From contig DASUGU010000068.1 of the NCBI GenBank assembly GCA_036273855.1, forward strand, positions 50,676 through 114,675: DNA of 64,000 bases, read 5' to 3'. Source of the stretch: DATEPR01 sp036273855. Lineage in GTDB: Bacteria > Actinomycetota > Actinomycetes > Mycobacteriales > Pseudonocardiaceae. Each line of letters begins with the position of its first letter. Within the stretch, counting starts at the first letter, position 1. The notes beneath the pieces were generated by a model. That model saw only the letters and a program-made list of their open reading frames with translations. It was not told the origin of the DNA and ran no database searches. The position numbers and the translations under genes are program-made. Of this stretch, positions 16,570 through 25,519 are shown one piece after another.

Positions 16570-17013
16570 GTGACCGGGAAGCCCGACGAGGCACAGCACC
16601 TGCGCGACCTCGCGCGGCTGCGTCGGGTCCGGGACCGGATCGACCGGGAGTACGCGCAGCCGCTGGACGTCGAGGCGCTCGCCAGGGGCGCGCACATGTC
16701 GGCGGGGCATCTCAGCCGCGAGTTCAAGCTCGCCTACGGCGAGTCGCCGTACGGATACCTGATGACACGGCGCATCGAGCGCGCGATGACACTGCTGCGC
16801 CGGGGCGACCTGAGCGTCACCGACGTCTGTTTCGCGGTCGGCTGCTCGTCGCTGGGCACGTTCAGCACCCGCTTCACCGAACTGGTCGGCGTGCCGCCCA
16901 GCGAGTACCGGCGGCAGGCGGCGCTCGCCACCGCCGGGATGCCGGCGTGCGTGGTCAAGCAGGTGACGCGACCGATCAGGAATCGAGAAGCGCGGTCACC
17001 GAGCCGCTCCTAG
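16570..17013 (+). CDS. AraC-family transcriptional regulator
   Basis: 147 residues made almost only of the AraC DNA-binding domain: the first HTH reads VEALARGAHMSAGHLSREFKLAYGESPYGYL and the second LSVTDVCFAVGCSSLGTFSTRFTELVG. There is no sensor domain. The GTG at 16570 is the first start after the hydrolase stop. Actinomycetes often place this small AraC type just before a VOC protein, as here, and the two are probably functionally linked. Confidence 0.88.
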   Translation: MTGKPDEAQHLRDLARLRRVRDRIDREYAQPLDVEALARGAHMSAGHLSREFKLAYGESPYGYLMTRRIERAMTLLRRGDLSVTDVCFAVGCSSLGTFSTRFTELVGVPPSEYRRQAALATAGMPACVVKQVTRPIRNREARSPSRS

Positions 17014-17023
17014 GGTGACCGGC

Positions 17024-17434
17024 ATGGACATCACCATTCACGGTGCGTTTCTCCCGCAGGACGATCCGGATGCCGCGCTGGCGTTCTATCGGGACATCCT
17101 CGGTTTCGAGGTCCGCAACGACGTCGGCTACAACGGGTTGCACTGGATCACCGTCGGTCCGCCCAACCAGCCCGGCACGTCCATCGTGCTGTTCCCGCCG
17201 GGCGCCGACCCCGGCATCACCGACGACGAGCGGCGCACCATCACCGAGATGATGGCCAAGGGCACCTACGGCATCATGACGCTGGCCACCGACGACCTGG
17301 ACGGCACCTTCGCCAAGCTGGCCGCGGGCGGCGCGGACGTCGTGCAGGAGCCGGCCGAGCAGCCCTACGGCATCCGCGACTGCGCGTTCCGCGATCCGGC
17401 CGGCAACCTGATCCGTATCAACGAGATCCGCTGA
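17024..17434 (+). CDS. VOC (glyoxalase/bleomycin-resistance fold) protein
   Basis: 136-residue vicinal-oxygen-chelate protein with two beta-alpha-beta-beta-beta units. The N-terminal unit reads DAALAFYRDILGFEVRND and the C-terminal one ends FRDPAGNLIRINEI, whose Asp/Glu region is the usual metal or ligand site. The function may be glyoxalase-like or binding of a small toxic compound. An in-frame GTG nine bases earlier is an alternative start. The 3' end overlaps the convergent NQO gene by 17 bases. Confidence 0.85.
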   Translation: MDITIHGAFLPQDDPDAALAFYRDILGFEVRNDVGYNGLHWITVGPPNQPGTSIVLFPPGADPGITDDERRTITEMMAKGTYGIMTLATDDLDGTFAKLAAGGADVVQEPAEQPYGIRDCAFRDPAGNLIRINEIR

Positions 17435-18182
17435 ACCCGTCGACCCGGTGCACGGCCAGGCCGCGGGTGCCGGGTGCCACCGACGGGCGCAGGACGAACT
17501 CGCCGTCGTAGTCGCCGCCGGCCTGGGACCGGTACCGGATCGGTTCGGTCCGGTCGAGTTCGGCCACGCGCTCGCGCACGAGTTCGACCGCCTGCCGGTA
17601 CCGGGTGGCGTCGACGTGATCGGCGCCGTGGATCGCCACCGGCGGCAGCACCGCCATGCCGGTGTACCAGAGGGTGCCGTGCAGCAGCGGGAACAGGACC
17701 TCGTCGAGTTGGCCGTTGATGCCGCGCGGGCCGAGTGCGGCCTCGGCGCTGCCGGTGGTGGTGATGACCATGGCTCGCTTGCCGGCCAGAGTGCCCGCGC
17801 CGTAGCGCTGCGCGTTGGGCACGCCGTAGGCGTAGCCCTTGACGAACACCCGGTCGAACCAGCCCTTGAGGATGGCCGGCATGCCGTACCACCACAGCGG
17901 GAACTGGAGCACGACGGCATCGGCCCGGTCCAACTTGGACTGCTCGGCGCGGATGTCGGCCGACAGCGTGCCGTGCGTGTACGCGTGCTGTGACGCGGCG
18001 GTGATCGGCCCGCACCCGTCGGTGAAGTCGTCGCTGTCCACCGTGGCCTTCCACTTCATCGCGTACAGGTCGGACAGCACCACCTCGTGGCCGAGCTGGC
18101 GGGCCCGCGCGATTCCCTCGTCCCGAAGGTGCGCGTTCAACGACGTCGGTTCCGGCTGGGCGTAGACCCACAGGATGCGCAT
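17418..18182 (-). CDS. NAD(P)H dehydrogenase (quinone), flavodoxin-like fold
   Basis: 254-residue MdaB/NQO1-like flavoprotein. The N-terminus MRILWVYAQPEPTSLNAHL is the FMN/FAD phosphate loop; FPLWWYGMPAILKGWFDRVF is the signature of this quinone reductase family, and TTTGSAE forms part of the cofactor site. It would reduce quinones by two electrons, a detoxifying role. It is divergent from a GlxA-type regulator gene, which is a likely controller. Confidence 0.9.
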   Translation of the reverse strand: MRILWVYAQPEPTSLNAHLRDEGIARARQLGHEVVLSDLYAMKWKATVDSDDFTDGCGPITAASQHAYTHGTLSADIRAEQSKLDRADAVVLQFPLWWYGMPAILKGWFDRVFVKGYAYGVPNAQRYGAGTLAGKRAMVITTTGSAEAALGPRGINGQLDEVLFPLLHGTLWYTGMAVLPPVAIHGADHVDATRYRQAVELVRERVAELDRTEPIRYRSQAGGDYDGEFVLRPSVAPGTRGLAVHRVDGFSGSR

Positions 18183-18253
18183 GCACCCGACGGTAGGAGT
18201 GGCGCGGCCGGCCGACGAGTGGCCGGACAGCCACCCTTGATAAGATTCGGGCT

Positions 18254-19237
18254 ATGCCTCATCGGGTGGCGGTCCTGGTCCGGCACGGCGTCCTGCCGCT
18301 GGAACTGGGCATCGTGCACCAGTTGTTCCGCCGGGCCCGGTCCCGCGAGGGCACGCCGCTCTACGACGTGGTGACGTGTGCCGTCGAGGCGGGCGCGGTG
18401 CGCACCGACGCCGACTTCACCGTGCACGTCGCCACCGACTGCCGCGTGCTGGCCGATGCGGACACCGTCATCGTCCCGGCGGCCCACGAGGACGACGAGA
18501 CCATCACCGAGGGCCGGCTGCCCGCCGGACTGGCCGGCGCGCTGGCCAGGGTCCGCCCGGGCACGCGGATCGCGTCGATCTGCACCGGCACGTTCGTCCT
18601 GGCCGCCGCCGGTCTGCTCGACGGTGCCCGCGCCACCACGCACTGGCAGTCGGCCGACCGGTTCCGGCAGCTGTACCCGAGGGTCGACCTCGACCCGGAC
18701 GTCCTCTACGTCGACGGCGGCACCGTGCTCACGTCGGCGGGCGAGGCGGCGGGCATCGACCTGTGCCTGCACATGATCCGCACCGACCACGGAGCCGCCG
18801 TGGCGAACGAGGTGGCCCGCGCCACCGTCGTGCCGCCCCACCGGCCGGGCGGGCAGGCCCAGTACATCCGGCAGCCGGTCGCCGACACAGCCGGTTCGTC
18901 CACCGGCCCGGCACGGTCGTGGGCGCTGGACCATCTCGATCGGACGATCACCCTGGCCGAACTGGCCGGTCGCTCCACGATGAGTGTCCGCACGTTCACC
19001 CGGCGGTTCCGCGACGAGGTGGGCGTCTCGCCGGCCCAGTGGTTGATCGCGCAACGCCTGGACCGGGCCCGCGAACTGCTGGAGGACACCGACCTGCCGG
19101 TGGACGGCGTGGCCCGGCACGCCGGGTTCGGCACCGCTGTCTCCCTGCGCCAGCACCTGGACGCCGCCCTGGGCGTGACCCCGAGCGGCTACCGTGCCAC
19201 GTTCCGAGGGTGGCGCGGTAGCAGTCACGGTGGGTAA
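18254..19237 (+). CDS. GlxA-type transcriptional regulator (DJ-1-like sensor plus AraC HTH)
   Basis: 327 residues. The N-terminal DJ-1/PfpI-like domain (about 5-190) contains the elbow SICTGTFVLAAAGLLDGARATTHW, where Cys is in the nucleophile position. The C-terminal AraC domain (about 225-320) has ITLAELAGRSTMSVRTFTRRFRDEVG and the second HTH DGVARHAGFGTAVSLRQHL. The gene diverges from the quinone reductase with a 71-base gap, and regulation of that gene is the simplest guess. Confidence 0.92.
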   Translation: MPHRVAVLVRHGVLPLELGIVHQLFRRARSREGTPLYDVVTCAVEAGAVRTDADFTVHVATDCRVLADADTVIVPAAHEDDETITEGRLPAGLAGALARVRPGTRIASICTGTFVLAAAGLLDGARATTHWQSADRFRQLYPRVDLDPDVLYVDGGTVLTSAGEAAGIDLCLHMIRTDHGAAVANEVARATVVPPHRPGGQAQYIRQPVADTAGSSTGPARSWALDHLDRTITLAELAGRSTMSVRTFTRRFRDEVGVSPAQWLIAQRLDRARELLEDTDLPVDGVARHAGFGTAVSLRQHLDAALGVTPSGYRATFRGWRGSSHGG

Positions 19238-19406
19238 CCTCGGTCGACGAGACCACGCCGGCCCGCCGGCCGACCGAACTCGACCACGTGGACCGGTGTC
19301 GGGGCATCGTGGGTAACCGCCCGGCTGCGCCGCGTGTCCTCCATATGCCGCCTACCGGCACATACATCACCCTTGTGTCACGTTAGGACCGACCGGGATC
19401 CGCCCA

Positions 19407-19436
19407 TTGACACTCGGGGCACGCGGTAGTTACGGT
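19407..19436 (+). promoter_or_regulatory. Promoter of the TRAP/catabolic operon
   Basis: TTGACA (19407-19412) and TACGGT (19431-19436) with an 18-base spacer form a good actinobacterial promoter. The GntR-type operator begins five bases downstream, so bound repressor would cover the transcription start. Confidence 0.6.
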
Positions 19437-19440
19437 CTCC

Positions 19441-19463
19441 CCGTATACAGAGTTCGTATACGG
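19441..19463. promoter_or_regulatory. GntR-type operator before the TRAP operon
   Basis: Perfect inverted repeat: CCGTATAC (19441-19448), seven-base spacer, GTATACGG (19456-19463). Its reverse complement shares the 11-mer CGTATACGAAC plus the second GTATRCG half with the site at 36816-36836 before the GntR gene. Together these suggest that this regulator controls the operon. Confidence 0.8.
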
Positions 19464-19474
19464 AAGGCGATGCC

Positions 19475-21391
19475 GTGGGCGACGACCTGGTGACGACGGA
19501 CACGGTGCGTGCCCGCGCCCCGGTCGAGGCCGGTGCCCCCGAGCAGCCGCCCGCGCCGCCGACGGGCACCCGGCGCACCGCCTACCAACAGGTGGACCGG
19601 GCGATCAACATCGTCGTGGACTCGGTGCTGGGCCTCGCCTTCGTCGGCGAACTCGTCATCATGCTGGCCAACGTCATCGGCCGGTCGTTCCTGAACCATC
19701 CGCTGGACTGGAACCTGGAGGCCGGCGCGATCGCGCTGACCGTCATGACGTTCGTCGGCGGAGCACGGGCCTACTCGAAGGACGCCTCCATCGCGCTGAA
19801 CCTCTTCGCCGGCAAGCTGAGCGAGTCCGGCCGGGCGACGCTGCGCATGGTCCAGGAGAGCGTCGTGTTCCTGACCGCCGCACTGCTGTGCCAGACCGGA
19901 ATCGAGGGCGCGCAGGCGGAAAGCGGCGTGCGCACACCGCTGCTGTCGGTGCCGCAGAGCACCTACGGCATCGTGCTGGCCGCGAGCATGGCCCTGGTGT
20001 GCCTGTACGCCCTGGTCCGGCTGGTCTCGCTGGGCTGGCAGCGGCTGGTCGGCGGTGTCGCGCTGATCGCGGTGCTCGGCATCGTCGTGCTGAGCGTGCG
20101 GCTACTGCCGTGGACGGCGACGCAGGGCGCGATCGCCATGCTCGTGGTGGCCGTGCTGCTCATCATCGCCGCCGTCCCGCTGGCCTTCGTGTTCGCCGCC
20201 GCGATGGCGGTGTTCGTCGAGTTCACGGCTGCGGCGCCGATCGTCACCGTGCAGCTCACCATCCAGAACAGCATCTCCAGCTACGTGCTGCTGGCCATCC
20301 CGTTCTTCATCTTCGCCGGCCACATCATGGGCGTGGGCGGGTTGAGCCGGAAGCTCACCGACCTCGCGTCGGCCACGGTGAGCCGCAGACGCGGCGGCCT
20401 GCTGATGTCCGCGGTCGGCGCGATGTTCGTGTTCTCCGGCGTCTCCGGGGCCAAGGTCGCCGACATCGCGGCCGTCGGCACGGCGATGAAACCCATGCTG
20501 GCCGAGGAGAAGTACAACCCGGCGGAGAGCGTCGCGGTGTTCAGCTCGTCGGCGGCGATGGGCGAGTCGATCCCGCCGAGTGTCGCGCTGCTGATCCTGA
20601 GTTCGTTCACCGCGCTGTCGCCCACCAAGCTGTTCGTCGGCGGTGTGCTGCCCGCCGCGTTCCTGGCCGTGGTGCTCATCGTGTTCGTCCGGTACCGCAA
20701 CAACGTGCGCAACAGCGCTCCCGGCACGCCGGTCAACCGGTGGCTGTTGCTGGTCAAGGCGTTGCCGGTGCTGGTGATCCCGCTGTTCCTGTTCTTCGGG
20801 CTGATCTTCGGCCTGACCACGCCGACCGAACTGTCCGCGGTCGCGGTGGCGTACGCGTTCATCGCGTCGATCTGCTACCGCACGCTCAAGCCCAAGCAGT
20901 TGTTCACCGTGTTCGCGGAGAGCGCGACGCTCGCCGGGATGATCCTGCTGATCGTGGCCAACGCCGGCGCGTTCACGTGGGCGCTCAGTTTCGCCGGCAT
21001 CCCACAGGCACTGGCGTCCGCGCTGACCGGCCTGGGCCACCCGGTCTGGCTGATCCTCATCACCATCGTCGTGCTGCCGGTGTTCGGCAGCTTCCTGGAA
21101 GGGCTGCCGGCGCTGCTGATCTTCGGACCGCTGCTGCTGCCGGAAGCCCAGGCGCTGGGCATCGACCCGATCCAGTACAGCGTGCTGCTGGTGATCGTGC
21201 TCGGCGTCGGGGCGTTCGCGCCACCGTTCGGCGTCGGCTTCCTGGCGTCCTGTTCGGTCTTCGGCGTCGAACCGCGCCTGGCCGTCACCAGAACCCTGAT
21301 CTACATGGGCGTGCTGCTCGCCGGCTGTCTGGTGGTCGGCTTCGTCCCGCAGTTGACCACGGTGCTCCCCACCGTGCTCGGGACCCAGTAG
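19475..21391 (+). CDS. TRAP transporter, fused DctQ-DctM membrane subunit
   Basis: 638 residues. The N-terminal part (about 45-200) is the four-helix small DctQ subunit; the rest is the large DctM permease with conserved AIPFFIFAGHIMG, SGVSGAKVADIAAVGTAM and FGPLLLPEAQALGIDPIQYSV segments. It couples sodium or proton flow to uptake of carboxylates delivered by a periplasmic-type binding protein. DctQM fusions are known. The start is GTG at 19475 after GGAAGG. The binding protein follows after 45 bases. The operator at 19441-19463 places it under the GntR regulator. Confidence 0.93.
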   Translation: MGDDLVTTDTVRARAPVEAGAPEQPPAPPTGTRRTAYQQVDRAINIVVDSVLGLAFVGELVIMLANVIGRSFLNHPLDWNLEAGAIALTVMTFVGGARAYSKDASIALNLFAGKLSESGRATLRMVQESVVFLTAALLCQTGIEGAQAESGVRTPLLSVPQSTYGIVLAASMALVCLYALVRLVSLGWQRLVGGVALIAVLGIVVLSVRLLPWTATQGAIAMLVVAVLLIIAAVPLAFVFAAAMAVFVEFTAAAPIVTVQLTIQNSISSYVLLAIPFFIFAGHIMGVGGLSRKLTDLASATVSRRRGGLLMSAVGAMFVFSGVSGAKVADIAAVGTAMKPMLAEEKYNPAESVAVFSSSAAMGESIPPSVALLILSSFTALSPTKLFVGGVLPAAFLAVVLIVFVRYRNNVRNSAPGTPVNRWLLLVKALPVLVIPLFLFFGLIFGLTTPTELSAVAVAYAFIASICYRTLKPKQLFTVFAESATLAGMILLIVANAGAFTWALSFAGIPQALASALTGLGHPVWLILITIVVLPVFGSFLEGLPALLIFGPLLLPEAQALGIDPIQYSVLLVIVLGVGAFAPPFGVGFLASCSVFGVEPRLAVTRTLIYMGVLLAGCLVVGFVPQLTTVLPTVLGTQ

Positions 21392-21436
21392 CCCACATCC
21401 CCCTGAAACCAAGGACTTCGAGGAGAGGAACCACCG

Positions 21437-22477
21437 ATGACGCGCAGACGGGTATGGCTCGCGGCGACCGTCGGGGCCGCGGTAGTGCTCGCCGCGGGCT
21501 GCGGCGCCAAGACCAACGGCATCTCCGGCGGATCAGGCGGCGGTGGCGGTGCCGGCAACACCACCACCTACTCGCTGACCTGGGGCGGTGCCACGCCACC
21601 GGGTAACCCGCTGACCATCCAGGCGGCCACGTTCGCCCAGCAGGTGGAGCAGAAGTCGAACGGCCGGATCAAGGTCCGGGACGTCGAGGGCGCCGCGCTG
21701 GGTGCCCCGCCCAGCCTGGTGCAGCAGGTGAAGTCCGGCGCGATCCAGATGACCAGCATCGCGCCGCAGTACGTCGCGCCCTACGCCAAGTCGATGGACG
21801 TGTTCTCGCTGCCGTTCCTGTTCTCCGACGACCAGTCCGCGCTGGACATCATGCGTGGCCCGTCCGGCGCCAAGGTGGCCGACGAGATGCGACAGCAGTC
21901 CGGTATGACCGTGCTGGCCTGGGGTTCGCTCGGCTTCACCCAGCTCATGACCAAGTCGACCCCGGTGAGCACACCGGCCGACATGAAGGGCATGAAGGTC
22001 CGCGTGCTGCCCTCGGCGATCGGCACGCAGGTGGTGAAGGCGCTGGGCGCGACCCCCGTGTCGCTGGACAGCACCGAGCTGCTCACCGCGCTGCAGTCCG
22101 GCACCGTGGTCGGCGACATCGACCCGACGCCACAACTGGTGTCCTTCAAGGACTACACGGTCGCCAAGTACCTGACGCAGCTCAACCTCTTCTACAACCC
22201 GGACGTCGTGGCGATCAACACCAAGTTCTTCCAGAGCCTGCCCTCCGACCTGCAGCAGGTGGTCAAGGACGCCGCCGTCGCCGCGACGGACAAGGAGGTC
22301 CAGGTCAACACGCAGGCCACCGAGGCCGGCCTGAAGACCATCAAGGACTCCGGTGTCAAGGTCACCGACCTGACGGCCGACCAGCGGGCCCAGTTCGTGG
22401 CGGCCGAGCAGTCGGTGTACACGGACTTCGCCGCCAGCCACGGCCAGGACCTGCTCAACGCGTTCAAGAAGTCCTGA
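21437..22477 (+). CDS. TRAP transporter substrate-binding lipoprotein (DctP family)
   Basis: 346 residues. A lipoprotein signal peptide ends in the lipobox LAAG-Cys22; a Gly/Ser linker follows. The DctP fold includes LGAPPSLVQQVKSGAIQM, FSLPFLFSD, and the conserved segment MKGMKVRVLPS with the substrate-carboxylate Arg, then ELLTALQSGTVVGDIDPT. It is anchored outside the membrane and hands substrate to the DctQM subunit. A GAGGAGAGG ribosome site precedes it. The ligand is likely an organic acid, in line with the acyl-CoA ligases downstream. Confidence 0.94.
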   Translation: MTRRRVWLAATVGAAVVLAAGCGAKTNGISGGSGGGGGAGNTTTYSLTWGGATPPGNPLTIQAATFAQQVEQKSNGRIKVRDVEGAALGAPPSLVQQVKSGAIQMTSIAPQYVAPYAKSMDVFSLPFLFSDDQSALDIMRGPSGAKVADEMRQQSGMTVLAWGSLGFTQLMTKSTPVSTPADMKGMKVRVLPSAIGTQVVKALGATPVSLDSTELLTALQSGTVVGDIDPTPQLVSFKDYTVAKYLTQLNLFYNPDVVAINTKFFQSLPSDLQQVVKDAAVAATDKEVQVNTQATEAGLKTIKDSGVKVTDLTADQRAQFVAAEQSVYTDFAASHGQDLLNAFKKS

Positions 22478-22494
22478 CCGGAACCGGAGCGTCG

Positions 22495-22875
22495 ATGACG
22501 AACGAGCAGCCGCCACCCGACCCCCGGCCCACCGTGCGGTCGCGGTCCGACGGTGGGTACGAGGTCCGCGGCTGGAGATGCGCCCGGTGCACCGCGTCGA
22601 CGGCGATGTCGGTGCGCCGGTGCCCAACCTGCGGTGGACCGCTGGCCGAGACGTACTTCGGTCCACTCGGGACGGTGTGGTCGGACACCACCGTGCACGT
22701 GCCGGTGCCCGGCCGGACACCGCCGTACCGGATCGCGTACGTCGACCTGGACGACGGCCCGAGGGTGGCCGCCGACCTGGACACGCCGCCGGGGCGACCG
22801 GCACCCCGGCGGGTCCGGCTGACCGGCACATCGGAGCGCGGCGACGTGACCGTCGCCGCCGCGGAGGAGGCCTGA
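22495..22875 (+). CDS. DUF35 OB-fold protein with zinc ribbon
   Basis: 126-residue DUF35 protein: a rubredoxin-like zinc ribbon (CARC near residue 28, CPTC near 43) followed by an OB-fold (GTVWSDTTVHVPVPGRTPPYRIAYVDLDDG). Such proteins pair with thiolase-like enzymes and hold or position the acyl-CoA. Its stop overlaps the ATG of the thiolase gene, consistent with a stoichiometric complex with it. Confidence 0.88.
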   Translation: MTNEQPPPDPRPTVRSRSDGGYEVRGWRCARCTASTAMSVRRCPTCGGPLAETYFGPLGTVWSDTTVHVPVPGRTPPYRIAYVDLDDGPRVAADLDTPPGRPAPRRVRLTGTSERGDVTVAAAEEA

Positions 22876-24002
22876 TGACCAGACCGGTGTACGTGCGTGC
22901 GGTGGGCGTCAGCGGGTTCGGCAGGTTCCCCGAGCGGGCGCTGCCCGAGCTGTGCTGGGACGCGCTCGACGACTGCCTCGGCGCCGATCCCGGTCGGGAC
23001 GTCGAGGCCGTGTACCTGGGCAACGTGTACGGCCCCAACGGTCTCGGGCCGCGGGTGGTGCACGGCGCCGGGCTGTCCGGCCGGCCCGTCCTCGCCGTCG
23101 AGGCCGCGTGCGCGAGCGGATCGGTAGCCTTCGCGCAGGCGGTGCGGGACGTGCGGTCGGGCCGGCACGAGACGGTCCTCGCGGTGGGCTGCGAGCAGCT
23201 CACCACTGCGTTCCGCGGCCCGATCACGCCCCAGGCCGGCGACCCCGAGGGCCGGTCCGGGATGGCGTTGCCCGCCGTCTACGCGATGGCGGCCCGCCGC
23301 TACCTGGACCACTACGGCGTCACACCGGACCAACTGGCCGCCGTGGCCGCGAAGAACCTCACCAACGCGGTGCGCAACCCGCGATCGCCACGATCCGAAC
23401 CGGTGACGGTGGACGACGTGCTGGCCTCCCGGATGATCGCCGACCCGCTGACCAGGATGCAGTGCTGCTCGCTGACCGACGGGGCAGCCGCCGCCCTGGT
23501 GACGGCGACTCCCGGTCCGGGTCTGCTGGTCCGCTCGTCGGTGTTCCGCTCGGGTGGTCCGTGGGGCGCAGGCTCACCGCACGTGTGGGGTTACGACCTG
23601 GTCCGGCTCACCGGGCAGGCCGCCTACGAACAGGCGGGCGTCGGCATCGCGGACGCCGACCTGGTCGAGGTGCACGACGCGTTCTCCATCGGCGAGATCA
23701 TCAGCATCGAGGCGCTCGGCCTGGCCGACGAAGGCCTCGGCGGCGCACTGGCCGTGTCCGGCGACAGCGCGCCGGGCGGGAAGTCGCCGGTCAACGTGTC
23801 CGGCGGTCTGATCGGGCTCGGGCACCCGCTCGGCGCGACCGGGCTGTCCCAACTCGCCGAGGCGTTCTACCAGCTCACCGGCACCGCGGGCGACCGGCAA
23901 CTGGACGACCCGCGCTTGGCCGTCGTCGAGACGATGGGCGGCGGCACGGCGGGCGTGGACGGCAACGCCTGCGTGGTGTCGGTCCTGGAGGCCGCGCGAT
24001 GA
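22875..24002 (+). CDS. Thiolase (SCP-x type) with intact catalytic Cys
   Basis: 375-residue thiolase-superfamily protein. The nucleophile Cys79 is in AVEAACASGS, the His is in LVEVHDAFS, and GLGHPLGATG carries the second catalytic His; a Cys lies in the late TAGVDGNACVVSVLE segment. It is the only one of the three thiolase-like proteins here that keeps the nucleophile, so thiolytic cleavage of a 3-oxoacyl-CoA is plausible. It overlaps the DUF35 gene before it and the ligase gene after it. Confidence 0.9.
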   Translation: MTRPVYVRAVGVSGFGRFPERALPELCWDALDDCLGADPGRDVEAVYLGNVYGPNGLGPRVVHGAGLSGRPVLAVEAACASGSVAFAQAVRDVRSGRHETVLAVGCEQLTTAFRGPITPQAGDPEGRSGMALPAVYAMAARRYLDHYGVTPDQLAAVAAKNLTNAVRNPRSPRSEPVTVDDVLASRMIADPLTRMQCCSLTDGAAAALVTATPGPGLLVRSSVFRSGGPWGAGSPHVWGYDLVRLTGQAAYEQAGVGIADADLVEVHDAFSIGEIISIEALGLADEGLGGALAVSGDSAPGGKSPVNVSGGLIGLGHPLGATGLSQLAEAFYQLTGTAGDRQLDDPRLAVVETMGGGTAGVDGNACVVSVLEAAR

Positions 24003-25519
24003 CCGCCCAGCACGGCGGCACGGCCGCCGGGATCGTCCACACCGCACTGTCCCGCTACGGCGTCGACTCGGGCCGCACCGCGCTGGTGCACGACGGCCGG
24101 ACCGTCTCCTACCCGGAACTGAAGGTCGCCGTGCAACGCGCCTGCGCCCTGCTGCGGGCGCACGGCGCCCGGCCGGGTGACCATGTCGCGCTGCTGCTGC
24201 GCAACAGCCCGGAATACGTGGTGTGGCAGTTGGCCGCGCTGTGCTCCGGCACGCCCATGGCGGCGCTGAACCCGATGTCGTCACGGCCGGACCAGGAGTT
24301 CGTGCTGGCCGACGCCGAGGCCACGCTGCTGGTGAACGGCGACGACCAGGCCGAGGCCGCCGCCGCGATGGGATACCCGACGGTGCCTGCATCGTCGTGT
24401 TGGGACGATGCCGTCGACTACGGCCCGCTGCCCGACGACGTCAGCGAGCCGGCCGACATCGCGTGCCTGTCCTACACCGGTGGCACCACCGGCCGGCCGA
24501 AGGGCGTCGTGCAGACGCACGAGATGCTGCGCCAGGTCGTGCTGATGGAACTCGCGGAGTGGCCGTGGCCCCGGCCGCCCCGGTTCGTCGCCGCGACGCC
24601 GCTGTCCCATGGTGCCGGGTTCTTCGTGCTGCCCACGCTGTTGCTGGGCGGCCTGGTGATCACCACCAGCGGTGGCGGCGCGGTCAACCTCGCCGACGTG
24701 GTGCGCACGACCGGCGCCACGGTGACATTCCTGGTGCCCTCGCTGATGCACTCGATCCTGGCACAGGTGGACGACCCGAAGACGGCGTTCGCGTCGCTCG
24801 CGCTGACCGTCTACGGCGCATCGCCGATCGCACCCGGTGACCTGGTGCGCTGCGTCGACGTGTTCGGCCCCAACCTGGTGCAGCTCTACGGCCAGACGGA
24901 GAGCCCGATGATCCTGACCACGCTGCGGCCGGAGGACCACGACGTGGCCGACCCGGCGCGGCTGCGGTCGTGCGGGCTGCCCAGCATCGGCGCCACCGTC
25001 GTGCTGCTGGACGAGGACGACCGGCCGGTGGCCACGGGCGACGTGGGCGAGATCTGTGCGCGCGGCCCGCTGGTCATGCCCGGCTACTGGCACCGGCCGG
25101 AGGAGACGGCGGCCGCGCTGCGGTCGGGCTGGCTGCACACCGGCGATCTCGGCGTCACCGACGCCGACGGCTACCTCACCATCGTCGGCCGCAAGAAGGA
25201 CATGATCATCACCGGCGGCTTCAACGTCTACCCCAAGGAGGTCGAGGCCGCGCTGCTGGAGCATCCGGCCGTCGCGGACGCCTCCGTGTTCGGCGTGTCG
25301 GACGCGGCGTGGGGCGAACGGGTGGTGGCCGCTGTCGTGGTCACCGGCGACGTCGACCTGGACGAGGTGAAGGCGTTCGTCCGGGAACGCAAGGGACCCG
25401 TGCAGACACCCAAGGACATCGTCGTCGTGCCGGACATCCCGCTGACCGCCGTGGGCAAGCCGGACAAGCCGGCACTGCGCCGGCAGGTCACGGCCGAACT
25501 GGAAGGTGCCCAGCGGTGA
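23999..25519 (+). CDS. Acyl-CoA ligase (AMP-binding) 1
   Basis: 506-residue ANL-superfamily ligase. The P-loop-like motif is SYTGGTTGRPKGV, the adenine motif LYGQTES, the hinge GRKKDMIITGGFNVYP, and the catalytic Lys is in TAVGKPDKPALR. It activates a carboxylic acid to its CoA thioester. It is more like fatty- or aryl-acid CoA ligases than the two later paralogues, which lack this typical C-terminal Lys context. The ATG overlaps the thiolase stop. Confidence 0.92.
   Translation: MTAQHGGTAAGIVHTALSRYGVDSGRTALVHDGRTVSYPELKVAVQRACALLRAHGARPGDHVALLLRNSPEYVVWQLAALCSGTPMAALNPMSSRPDQEFVLADAEATLLVNGDDQAEAAAAMGYPTVPASSCWDDAVDYGPLPDDVSEPADIACLSYTGGTTGRPKGVVQTHEMLRQVVLMELAEWPWPRPPRFVAATPLSHGAGFFVLPTLLLGGLVITTSGGGAVNLADVVRTTGATVTFLVPSLMHSILAQVDDPKTAFASLALTVYGASPIAPGDLVRCVDVFGPNLVQLYGQTESPMILTTLRPEDHDVADPARLRSCGLPSIGATVVLLDEDDRPVATGDVGEICARGPLVMPGYWHRPEETAAALRSGWLHTGDLGVTDADGYLTIVGRKKDMIITGGFNVYPKEVEAALLEHPAVADASVFGVSDAAWGERVVAAVVVTGDVDLDEVKAFVRERKGPVQTPKDIVVVPDIPLTAVGKPDKPALRRQVTAELEGAQR

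Noticed and set aside
19368..19380. Shared 11-mer CCCTTGTGTCA with 63869-63879 as an IS110 target or scar
   Set aside because: Flanks differ on both sides and there is no other trace of an element near 19380; chance cannot be excluded.
22952..25519. 855-codon fusion upstream of acyl-CoA ligase 1
   Set aside because: The extra N-terminal part is a frame shadow of the thiolase gene; the ligase starts at 23999 within the thiolase stop.
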